From Cryobacterium sp. HLT2-28 (GTDB lineage Bacteria > Actinomycetota > Actinomycetes > Actinomycetales > Microbacteriaceae): a stretch of 64,000 nt of DNA. Below are positions 55,225 through 62,814 of this stretch, piece after piece. The stretch's first letter is position 1. Each line of letters opens with the position of its first letter. The stretch is taken from the NCBI RefSeq assembly GCF_004402495.1, contig NZ_SOFH01000022.1, positions 1 through 64,000 of the forward strand, read 5' to 3'. Below the pieces are notes generated by a model. It did no database searches and was not told where the DNA came from. It worked only from the letters and a program-made list of their open reading frames with translations. Both the position numbers and the translations under genes were made by a program.

Positions 55225-56313
55225 GTGAATTTCACGCGTTTTGGCCGACCCGCGGTCATCGCCGTCGTTGCCGCTCTTGCACTTTCTTCCTGCGCCGCGA
55301 ACGAGGCCGCACCTGCCGCCTCTGACGCCGCCAGCACCCTCACCGGCACCCTGACCGGCGCAGGCTCGTCCGCCCAGGGCTCAGCCCAGGAGGCCTGGAT
55401 CGCAGCGTTCCAGACCGCCAACCCCGACGTCACGGTCAACTACGACCCGTCCGGCTCCGGCGCAGGCCGCGCAACGTTCATCGCCGGCGGCTCCGACTTC
55501 GCCGGCAGTGACTCCTATCTGAAGGACGAGGAGCTGGCCGGCACGTTCGCCGCCTGCGCCCCCACCGGCAAGGCCGTCGACCTCCCGGTCTACATCTCCC
55601 CGATCGCCGTCATCTTCAACGTCGAGGGCGTCAAGGACCTCAACCTCGACTCGGCCACCCTCGGCAAGATCTTCAAGGGCGACATCACCACCTGGAACGA
55701 CCCGGCCATCGCCGCGTTGAACCCGAAGGCGACCCTGCCGACCACGGCGATCACCGCCGTGCACCGCTCGGACGACTCCGGTACCACGAAGAACTTCTCC
55801 GACTACCTCAACCAGACCGCACCCGACGTCTGGACCGAGAAGCCGGGCGACCCCTTCCCGTACCAGACCGGTGAAGGCGCCAAGGGCACCTCCGGTGTCG
55901 TCGACGCCGTCACCAACGGCACCGGCACCATCGGCTACGCGGATGCGTCCAAGGCCGGCAAGCTCGGCGTTGCGAAGATCAAGGTCGGCGACAAGTTCGT
56001 CGGCTACACGGCCGATGCCGCCGCCGCCGTCGTGAACGACTCGCCCCTCGTCGAGGGCCGCGACGCGAGCGACCTTGCCATCAAGATCGACCGTCTCACC
56101 ACGGACCCGACGCACTACCCGCTCGTGCTCGTGAGCTACGCGCTCGTCTGCACCGAGTACGCCAAGCCGGCCCAGGGTGAGCTCGTCAAGGCTTACGTCA
56201 GCTACATGGCCGGCACCGACGGCCAGTCCGTCGCCGCCTCCGCCGGTGGTGCAGCGCCGCTGTCCGCCGACCTGGCCGACAAGGTCGCCGCGGTCCTCGA
56301 GACCATCAAGTAG
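55225..56313 (+). CDS. pstS: Phosphate-binding lipoprotein PstS
   Basis: 362 residues. The start is a GTG at 55225 with AAGGGA. The signal peptide has lipobox LSSC. Phosphate-binding loops are GAGSSAQGSAQEAW and GSGAGRATFIAGGSDFAGSD, with later HRSDDSGTTKNFSDYL. It captures phosphate outside the membrane for PstCA. A hairpin follows its stop, which may keep pstS mRNA more abundant than the rest. Confidence 0.95.
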   Translation: MNFTRFGRPAVIAVVAALALSSCAANEAAPAASDAASTLTGTLTGAGSSAQGSAQEAWIAAFQTANPDVTVNYDPSGSGAGRATFIAGGSDFAGSDSYLKDEELAGTFAACAPTGKAVDLPVYISPIAVIFNVEGVKDLNLDSATLGKIFKGDITTWNDPAIAALNPKATLPTTAITAVHRSDDSGTTKNFSDYLNQTAPDVWTEKPGDPFPYQTGEGAKGTSGVVDAVTNGTGTIGYADASKAGKLGVAKIKVGDKFVGYTADAAAAVVNDSPLVEGRDASDLAIKIDRLTTDPTHYPLVLVSYALVCTEYAKPAQGELVKAYVSYMAGTDGQSVAASAGGAAPLSADLADKVAAVLETIK

Positions 56314-56327
56314 CACCGCCTGAAGTC

Positions 56328-56372
56328 TGCCCGGCCCGGGAGTCGCATTGCATGCGCCCCCGGGACCGGGCA
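56328..56372 (+). terminator. Hairpin between pstS and pstC (processing or partial terminator)
   Basis: TGCCCGG (56328-56334) pairs with CCGGGCA (56366-56372), and inner CCCGGG pairs with CCCGG after a one-base bulge on each side. There is no T-run. Such hairpins after binding-protein genes typically stabilise the upstream mRNA. Confidence 0.6.
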
Positions 56373-56448
56373 CACTTAGGTTTGTGGCCAGCGGCTCGAA
56401 CCTCCTCCCCCCAATCCAGCACCTCACCACTCCAGGGAGACGCCCGGC

Positions 56449-57393
56449 ATGACCACCACCGTTGCCCGTGACACGATCCGGGCACCCCAGCGAGCCGGCG
56501 ACCGCGTCTTCTCGACCGCGACCGTGGTGGCCGGCAGCCTCATCCTCGCCGTGCTCGCCGCCGTGGCGGCCTTCCTGCTCCTGCAGAGCCTCCCGGCATT
56601 CGTGGCCACGCCCGCCGACTTCAACGGCGACGCCGCCAACTTCTGGGCCTACGTCTGGCCGCTGGCCTTCGGCACGCTCTGGTCGGCATTGCTCGCGCTC
56701 CTGATCGCCATCCCGCTCGCGATCGGCATCGCCCTCTTCATCTCGCACTATGCCCCGCGCAAGCTCGCCCAGGGTCTCGGCTACATCATCGACCTCCTGG
56801 CCGCCGTGCCGTCGGTGGTATTCGGCCTGTGGGGCATCGGCGTGCTCGCCCCGCTGCTGCAGCCCTTCTACACGAGCCTGGTCGAATGGTTCGGCTGGAT
56901 CCCCCTCTTCGCCGGCCCCGTCTCCGGGACCGGACGCACGATCCTCACGGTGTCGATCGTGCTGGCCGTGATGGTGCTGCCGATCATCACCGCGATCTGC
57001 CGGGAGATCTTCCTGCAGACCCCCGTGCTCTACGAAGAGGCCTCCCTGGCCCTCGGCGCGACGCGCTGGGAGATGATCGCGATGGCAGTGCTGCCCTTCG
57101 GCCGCTCCGGCATCATCTCCGCGTCCATGCTCGGCCTCGGCCGCGCCCTCGGCGAGACCATGGCCGTCGCCATGGTGCTCTCACCCAGCCCCCAGGTCAT
57201 CTTCGCGCTGCTCACGTCCCAGAACCCGACGACGATCGCCGCGAACATCGCCCTGAACTTCCCCGAGGCGCACGGCACCGGCGTGAACATCCTCCTGGCC
57301 ACCGGCCTCGTCCTGTTCGTGATCACCCTGGCCGTGAACATGGTCGCGCGGGTCATCATCAACCGCCGCAAGGCATTCTCTGGAGCGAACTGA
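56449..57393 (+). CDS. pstC: Phosphate ABC transporter permease PstC
   Basis: 314 residues, six membrane spans; the EAA-type coupling loop is in EEASLALGATRWEMIAMAVL, and the PstC landmark is LDLLAAVPSVVFGLWG-like (DLLAAVPSVVFGLWGIGVL). It pairs with PstA to form the channel. Its stop overlaps the pstA start (TGATG). Confidence 0.95.
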   Translation: MTTTVARDTIRAPQRAGDRVFSTATVVAGSLILAVLAAVAAFLLLQSLPAFVATPADFNGDAANFWAYVWPLAFGTLWSALLALLIAIPLAIGIALFISHYAPRKLAQGLGYIIDLLAAVPSVVFGLWGIGVLAPLLQPFYTSLVEWFGWIPLFAGPVSGTGRTILTVSIVLAVMVLPIITAICREIFLQTPVLYEEASLALGATRWEMIAMAVLPFGRSGIISASMLGLGRALGETMAVAMVLSPSPQVIFALLTSQNPTTIAANIALNFPEAHGTGVNILLATGLVLFVITLAVNMVARVIINRRKAFSGAN

Positions 57394-58481
57394 TGAGCAC
57401 CACCACCGTGGCCGCGCCCCTCACCAACTCGCTCACCGCCGGCAAGCTGCCCCGGTACTCCGCGGTCGTCGTGCTGCTGGCGAGCTGGCTGGTCACCGCC
57501 GCCGTCTTCCTGATCGTCCAGCTCTCCGGCGGCGGCACGAGCTTCAACGTCGCGGGCACCCTGTTCTTCGGCACGGTGCTCTACTGCATCGCGATCTACC
57601 TGCTCTCCTACTTCGTCGAGGGCGTGCGGAAAGCCAAGGACCGGCTCGTCACGGCCCTCGTCACCGCCGCGTTCGTGATCGCCCTGCTCCCGCTGATCTC
57701 TCTCGTCGCCACGACGGTCATCAACGGGCTCCCGGCCTTCCTCACCCCGACCTTCTTCACCTCGTCCCAGCGCAACGTCGTCGGGGCCGGCGGCGGCGCA
57801 CTGCACGCCGTCATCGGCACGCTGTTCATCACGGGCCTCGCCACGGTGATCTCCGTGCCGATCGGGCTGCTCTCCGCGATCTACCTGACCGAGTACGGCC
57901 GAGGCCGGCTGGCGCGGGCGATCACCTTCTTCGTCGACGTGATGACCGGCATCCCCTCGATCGTGGCCGGCCTGTTCGCGTTCGCGCTGTTCTCACTCCT
58001 GTTCAACGACCCCGGGATCCGGTTCGGCTTCGGCGGCGCGATCTCCCTGTCGGTGCTGATGATTCCCGTGGTCGTGCGTTCGAGCGAGGAAATGCTCAAG
58101 CTCGTGCCGAACGAGCTGCGCGAGGCCGCCTACGCCCTCGGCGTGCCGAAGTGGTTGACCATCCTCAAAGTGGTGCTGCCGACATCCCTCGCCGGAATCG
58201 TGACCGGCATCATGATCTCGATCTCCCGCGTGATCGGCGAGACGGCGCCGCTGCTGATCATCTCCGGCTTCACCGCCAGCATGAACTACAACCTGTTCAG
58301 TGAGCGGATGATGACCCTGCCGGTGTTCGTGTACACCCAGTACGCCAACCAGGGCACGGACACGCAGGCCTACCTCGACCGGGCCTGGGCCGGGGCGCTC
58401 ACGCTGATCCTGATCGTGATGCTGCTCAACGCCCTCGCCCGGCTGATCGCCAAACTCTTCTCCCCCAAGCTCGGCCGTTAG
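57393..58481 (+). CDS. pstA: Phosphate ABC transporter permease PstA
   Basis: 362 residues. An N-terminal part of about 100 residues adds three extra hydrophobic segments typical of actinobacterial PstA. The conserved core has [20 protein letters not shown] and the coupling loop [20 protein letters not shown]. The ATG at 57393 overlaps the pstC stop. Confidence 0.95.
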   Translation: MSTTTVAAPLTNSLTAGKLPRYSAVVVLLASWLVTAAVFLIVQLSGGGTSFNVAGTLFFGTVLYCIAIYLLSYFVEGVRKAKDRLVTALVTAAFVIALLPLISLVATTVINGLPAFLTPTFFTSSQRNVVGAGGGALHAVIGTLFITGLATVISVPIGLLSAIYLTEYGRGRLARAITFFVDVMTGIPSIVAGLFAFALFSLLFNDPGIRFGFGGAISLSVLMIPVVVRSSEEMLKLVPNELREAAYALGVPKWLTILKVVLPTSLAGIVTGIMISISRVIGETAPLLIISGFTASMNYNLFSERMMTLPVFVYTQYANQGTDTQAYLDRAWAGALTLILIVMLLNALARLIAKLFSPKLGR

Positions 58482-58519
58482 GCTCCACCCGGCCGCTGGC
58501 CTCAAACTCGAAGGAATGC

Positions 58520-59299
58520 ATGTCCAAGCGCATTGAAGTCAACGACCTCAACGTCTACTACAGCAAGTTTCTGGCTGTCGAAGGCGTGTCGCTGACGATC
58601 GAGCCTCGCACCGTCACGGCCCTGATCGGGCCCAGCGGGTGCGGCAAGTCCACCTTCCTGCGCACGCTGAACCGCATGCACGAGGTCATCCCCGGCGCCT
58701 ACGTCAAGGGCGAGGTGCTCATCGACGGCAACAACCTGTACGGCCCCGGCGTCGACCCGGTGCTCGTGCGCCGCCAGGTGGGCATGGTCTTCCAGCGCCC
58801 GAACCCGTTCCCGACCATGTCGATCGGCGACAACGTGCTGGCCGGCGTGAAGCTGAACAACCGGCGGATGGCGAAGTCCGACGCGGACGACCTGATCGAG
58901 AAGTCGCTCCAGGGCGCCAACCTGTGGCAGGAGGTCAAGGACCGCCTCGACAAGCCCGGTTCGAGCCTCTCGGGAGGCCAGCAGCAGCGCCTCTGCATCG
59001 CCCGGGCGATCGCCGTACAGCCCGACGTGATCCTGATGGACGAGCCCTGCTCCGCCCTCGACCCGATCTCCACCCTCGCGATCGAGGACCTGATCGAGGA
59101 GATGAAGGCCGATTACACGATCGTCATCGTCACGCACAACATGCAGCAGGCCTCCCGGGTCTCGGACCGCACCGGGTTCTTCAACATCGCGGGAACCGGA
59201 AAGCCCGGCAAGCTGATCGAGTACAACGACACCACGACGATCTTCTCGAACCCGAGCATCCAGGCCACCGAGGACTACGTCTCCGGCCGCTTCGGCTGA
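58520..59299 (+). CDS. pstB: Phosphate ABC transporter ATPase PstB
   Basis: 259 residues. Walker A is in [20 protein letters not shown], the signature [16 protein letters not shown], Walker [16 protein letters not shown]. It powers phosphate uptake and, with PhoU, signals to SenX3. It closes the pstSCAB operon, 38 bases after pstA. Confidence 0.97.
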   Translation: MSKRIEVNDLNVYYSKFLAVEGVSLTIEPRTVTALIGPSGCGKSTFLRTLNRMHEVIPGAYVKGEVLIDGNNLYGPGVDPVLVRRQVGMVFQRPNPFPTMSIGDNVLAGVKLNNRRMAKSDADDLIEKSLQGANLWQEVKDRLDKPGSSLSGGQQQRLCIARAIAVQPDVILMDEPCSALDPISTLAIEDLIEEMKADYTIVIVTHNMQQASRVSDRTGFFNIAGTGKPGKLIEYNDTTTIFSNPSIQATEDYVSGRFG

Positions 59300-59324
59300 C
59301 CCGCGCGCCACACCCGTCAGGCGG

Positions 59325-60212
59325 TCAGGCCGTGCGGGCGAGGAGGTAGCCGTTGAGGGACCGGGTCAGGTCGAGGTCCGTCGGGCAGGGCTCACCATCG
59401 ATGGAGGTGACGGCCACGGCCAGGCGCACGCTGGAGACCAGCCAGACCGCCTCGGCGTTCCGCAGCTCCTCGAGCGTGACATCCCGGTACTCGGTCTTCT
59501 CCCCCGCGGCTTCGAGGTACTCGAACACGCTCTGCTGGGTGGTGCCGTGCAGGATGGCGCCGCTCGGCGCCGGCGTGACGTAGGCGCCGCCCGACCGGAT
59601 GATCACACTCGAGGTCGGCCCCTCCATCACATAGCCGTCGTGGGTGGTGAAGATCGTGTCGTCGGCGCCTCGGCGCTTCGCCTCGCGGATCGCCGCCATG
59701 TTGATGGCGTAGCTGAGCGTCTTCGCGCCCATCAGCAGCCAGGGCGCCTGCTCGGCCACCCCGCGCGGGTAGCCGCGGTCCAGGGTGACGACACGCACGC
59801 CCTGCTCGCGCACTGCGCGGTAGTCAGGCGCCGCCGTGGCGTGCAGCCACGCCGTCGGGGCCGGCCCCGATTCGACGCCGCGGCTGAGCACGAACTTGAG
59901 TGCGAGTTCTCCCTCGCCGGGGATCCGGTCCACGGCGTAGGCGATCGCCGCCCGCCACTGCCCGGCGTTGGGCACAGGCAGCTCACAGATCTCGGCCGAG
60001 TTCCGCAACCGGCTGATGTGAGGTTCGACCTCCTGGGGGTGGCCGTTCACCACGCTGAGGGTCTCGAAGATGCCGTCACCGCGCTGGGTGCTCAGCTCGC
60101 CCACCCGCAACGCCGGTGCGGTCGATTCCATCTCGTGGAAGGTATCGGCGAAGTCGGTGCGGGGCGAATCCGCGGGAACCGGGTCGATCAGCAGGGTGAA
60201 GGGCAGCGTCAT
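59325..60212 (-). CDS. pabC: Aminodeoxychorismate lyase / class IV aminotransferase
   Basis: 295 residues of the PLP fold type IV. The PLP Lys is in LMGAKTLSYAINMAAIREAK; RGDGIFETLSVVNGHP near residue 45 and MEGPTSSVIIRSGG near 200 are family blocks. PabC releases pyruvate from aminodeoxychorismate to give p-aminobenzoate for folate. Branched-chain or D-amino acid aminotransferases of the same family are less likely at this length and with the FETL block. Confidence 0.82.
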   Translation of the reverse strand: MTLPFTLLIDPVPADSPRTDFADTFHEMESTAPALRVGELSTQRGDGIFETLSVVNGHPQEVEPHISRLRNSAEICELPVPNAGQWRAAIAYAVDRIPGEGELALKFVLSRGVESGPAPTAWLHATAAPDYRAVREQGVRVVTLDRGYPRGVAEQAPWLLMGAKTLSYAINMAAIREAKRRGADDTIFTTHDGYVMEGPTSSVIIRSGGAYVTPAPSGAILHGTTQQSVFEYLEAAGEKTEYRDVTLEELRNAEAVWLVSSVRLAVAVTSIDGEPCPTDLDLTRSLNGYLLARTA

Positions 60213-60235
60213 ACCCCGAGCCTACTTCGATCGAA

Positions 60236-61102
60236 TCAGGAACTCTGGATGGCGACGATCGGGTCGGTCGTCGGCTGCGTGGAGCCGCCCTTGGGCTCGA
60301 CCGTGACCCCGATCAGGTCGCCGACCGTCATGCTGCCGTCGAGCACGCGCCAGACCGTGCCGGTGCCGGAGGAGTCGAAGGTCCCGGCCGAGACCGGGCC
60401 TTTACCGCCGATGTACCAGAGCTGGTAGTCCTTGTCGGAGGGCAGCGCCGGCAGGTCGTCGACCAGCAGTGCGGAGAGTCTGCGTTCGGCGGACCAGACC
60501 AGGGTGGCCTGGTGGCCGTCCGCGGTGGTGGTCGAGGCGCGCTTGGAATCGGGTGCCGAGTTGATCTGGGCCAGCCCAGCCGCCTGCTGCTGCTGGAACT
60601 GGTCGGAGTTGAACGCCTGGCCGACGAACGCGCCACCCACGAAGAGGGCGGCGGCCGCGGCGGCGGCCATGAGCAGGCCGACCGGCCCACGGAACCAACG
60701 CTGCCTGGCCCGCTCGGTCGCGGTGCCCCGCGAGGGCGCAGCCAGGGGCGTGACGGGGCCGGCGAATGCCTCGGCGGCGGTCCGGGCGGCATCCGGCGCG
60801 GCGCGCACGGCCGGGGCGTCCGCGGGAGCCTGGAGCGGGGGCAGCTGCGGGGTCGAGGAGAGCCGGGCCATCAGGGAAGCCTTGAGGGCAGCGGACGGCT
60901 GGACCGGCGCGGTCGCCAGGCCAAGGGCCACGGCGGTATCGCTGAGCTCAGCGGCCTCGATCCGGGCCTGCTCCGAGGAAGCGAGGTGCGCCTCGTAGCC
61001 CGCGGCCTCGTCAGGGTTGAGCGCGTGCAGGGCGTAGGCGCCGGACAGTTCGCCGGGGTTCTCGCCCCCATTGTCGACGCGGTTGTTGCCTGGGCCGGTC
61101 AT
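60236..61102 (-). CDS. rskA: Anti-sigma-K factor RskA
   Basis: 288 residues. The cytosolic N-terminal anti-sigma helices carry YALHALNPDEAAGYEAHLAS; one membrane span is GPVGLLMAAAAAAALFVGGA at about 155-175; the extracytoplasmic RskA domain ends in DDLPALPSDKDYQLWYIGG and GTFDSSGTGTVWRVLDG. It holds SigK at the membrane until intramembrane proteolysis. There is no zinc HxxxCxxC motif, as in RskA. It overlaps sigK by 4 bases. Confidence 0.92.
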   Translation of the reverse strand: MTGPGNNRVDNGGENPGELSGAYALHALNPDEAAGYEAHLASSEQARIEAAELSDTAVALGLATAPVQPSAALKASLMARLSSTPQLPPLQAPADAPAVRAAPDAARTAAEAFAGPVTPLAAPSRGTATERARQRWFRGPVGLLMAAAAAAALFVGGAFVGQAFNSDQFQQQQAAGLAQINSAPDSKRASTTTADGHQATLVWSAERRLSALLVDDLPALPSDKDYQLWYIGGKGPVSAGTFDSSGTGTVWRVLDGSMTVGDLIGVTVEPKGGSTQPTTDPIVAIQSS

Positions 61103-61695
61103 GACACCACCCCCAACTCGTCCCTCAGGCGGATCATGCCGTCTCGAAGGCGGGTCTTCACCGTGCCGAGCGGGATCTGCAGGCGTTCGGCGACTTCGCT
61201 GTGACTGAGACCGCCGTAGTACGCGAGGCTGATCGCCTGGCGTTGCAGTTCGGTCAATCTGGACATCGCCTTTTCCACCCTTTCATGCTCGATTCGTGTT
61301 TCGACGGTTTCGGACACGTTGTCGTACGCCACCGCGAGGTCGCGGATGCCGATCTTCGTGTCCCGGTCGCGGCCGGCCTGGGACGACCGGATCCGGTCGA
61401 CCGCACGCCGGTGCGCCATGGTCAGGATCCAGGTCGAGGCACCGCCACGCGCCGCCTCATACCGCGCCGCCGACTGCCAGATCTCCAGGAAGATCTCCTG
61501 GGTCACTTCCTCCGACTGCGCGTGGTCGACCAGCAGGCGTTTGACCAGGCCGAGCACCCGAGGGGCCATCTGGTCGTACAGGTCCCCGAATGCCGCTTCG
61601 TCTCCCCGGGCCACACGGCCCAGCAGCTCCTCCTTGGAGGCAGGAGCAGTCGACTCGAGGTCGAAGTCGAAATCAGCAGTCATGAGACCTAGCAT
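61099..61695 (-). CDS. sigK: ECF sigma factor SigK
   Basis: 198 residues. Region 2 reads AFGDLYDQMAPRVLGLVKRL and SEEVTQEIFLEIWQSAARYE; region 4 reads RLTELQRQAISLAYYGGLSH and SEVAERLQIPLGTVKTRLRD. It redirects RNA polymerase in envelope or redox stress. GGAAGAAG lies before the ATG at 61695; an ATG at 61683 is the alternative. It is translationally coupled with rskA. Confidence 0.92.
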   Translation of the reverse strand: MLGLMTADFDFDLESTAPASKEELLGRVARGDEAAFGDLYDQMAPRVLGLVKRLLVDHAQSEEVTQEIFLEIWQSAARYEAARGGASTWILTMAHRRAVDRIRSSQAGRDRDTKIGIRDLAVAYDNVSETVETRIEHERVEKAMSRLTELQRQAISLAYYGGLSHSEVAERLQIPLGTVKTRLRDGMIRLRDELGVVS

Positions 61696-61722
61696 GTCAG
61701 GTCTTCTTCCATTCCATGACTA

Positions 61723-61740
61723 GGGTTCGGTGCCGAACCC
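61723..61740. promoter_or_regulatory. Perfect 18-bp palindrome upstream of sigK
   Basis: GGGTTCGG, two bases, CCGAACCC: eight perfect pairs, 28 bases before the sigK start codon. It could be an operator or, as RNA, a leader hairpin. On the minus strand it contributes CGAACC, loosely like an ECF -35 box, but no matching -10 is obvious. Confidence 0.5.
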
Positions 61741-61931
61741 GGCTCGGATTGGTGAAAAGACGAATCAACGGCGAAGAGAACACAGAGTGAAGGCCGGGCC
61801 GCAGAACGCCTCTCGGCGCGAGGCCGCTCGGAGCGGCGAATATTGGAGCCCGGGGTTACTGCGGCCCGACCAGCATCCAGTGTAAACGACGACCTCGGGT
61901 GTTTTGTTCCCCGGCTCCGGAAGGTGGCGGG

Positions 61932-61976
61932 GACCCAGGCCGCGGTGACCCGGGCCGCGGTGACCCGGGCCGCGGA
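61932..61976. repeat. 15-bp tandem repeat between sigK and the downstream minus-strand gene
   Basis: Three head-to-tail copies of GACCCGGGCCGCGGT (the first and third with one change each) start at 61932, 61947 and 61962. The 61741-62003 interval holds no gene; this repeat is its only clear structure. Confidence 0.8.
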
Positions 61977-62003
61977 GACCGCCGGCGGCCGGTCTCCGAT
62001 GGT

Positions 62004-62633
62004 TCAGTCGAGGGACTCGCTGCGCCACAGCCGGGCGCAGGAGCCGAACTCCTGGGCCGTGGTCGAGAAGCGCAGCGCGCGGGTGGTGAGTTCGGTGGCT
62101 CGCGCCGACTCGGTTGATTCGTAGTCGTCGGCGACGCTCGTGCAGCCGATCGAGACCACCCGGCAGAACGCGGCGGCGCGATCGAGGGCCACGGCGAAGT
62201 CACCGGCGAAGACCCCGCGGAGAATCTGGTCGGCCAGGGCGATGATCTCGTCGGGCCCGGTCGGCGCCGCGACGCCGGCGACGACCGGGTCGATCGCCAC
62301 GGTGACTTCGGTGCCGCGCTGGTAGAGAAGGGCAGTGCCCTGCGGGTCCTGCCGGATCAGGAGCCGCACCAGATAGATCCGCCAGAGCGCACCCGGGAGG
62401 CTGCGGGCGGTCGCGCTCGCCCACAGTTCGGCGACGGCGTCGATGCCGTGCTCGTCGGTATAGGCGACCAGACGGTCGACGACGGCAGGATCCGGGTCCT
62501 CGCGCACCCGGGCGAGGAGAGCATGGGCCGTCTCGTGGGCGACCCGGCTGATCGAGGCGGGGTCGTCGCCGCCCTGGAAGGACTCGAATTTGCTGCCGGA
62601 GAACTGGGTCGGCTTGTGGAAATCGTCAGCCAT
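62004..62633 (-). CDS. Conserved actinobacterial protein of unknown function
   Basis: 209 residues, mainly helical, with blocks DPASISRVAHETAHALLARV, LPGALWRIYLVRLLIRQDPQ and FAVALDRAAAFCRVVSIGC. Relatives in Microbacteriaceae and Arthrobacter are often labelled RNA polymerase subunit beta, but nothing here resembles RpoB or RpoC, so that label should not be used. GGAGGATGCG sits directly before the ATG. It is transcribed away from tRNA-Lys. Confidence 0.78.
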   Translation of the reverse strand: MADDFHKPTQFSGSKFESFQGGDDPASISRVAHETAHALLARVREDPDPAVVDRLVAYTDEHGIDAVAELWASATARSLPGALWRIYLVRLLIRQDPQGTALLYQRGTEVTVAIDPVVAGVAAPTGPDEIIALADQILRGVFAGDFAVALDRAAAFCRVVSIGCTSVADDYESTESARATELTTRALRFSTTAQEFGSCARLWRSESLD

Positions 62634-62741
62634 CGCATCCTCCTGCTGGTCTCATCGGCACCGCCGCCCCGACGTTCACGGGACGCAGTTCAACGCTACC
62701 CAGAAAAACGCCGCGCGAATCCACGCTAGATTATTAACCGC

Positions 62742-62814
62742 GGGCCTCTAGCTCAGTTGGTAGAGCAAAGGACTTTTAATCCTTGGGTCGTCGGTTCGAG
62801 CCCGACGGGGCCCA
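62742..62814 (+). tRNA. tRNA-Lys(UUU)
   Basis: Plus-strand cloverleaf: acceptor GGGCCTC/GGGGCCC (one G-T pair), D-stem GCTC/GAGC, anticodon loop CTTTTAA giving UUU, T-arm GTCGG-TTCGAGC-CCGAC. CCA is not encoded. An integrase gene begins 17 bases beyond its 3' end, marking it as an insertion target. Confidence 0.95.

Noticed and set aside
62004-62633. RNA polymerase beta subunit label used for relatives of this protein
   Set aside because: At 209 residues and without any RpoB/RpoC motif it cannot be a polymerase subunit.
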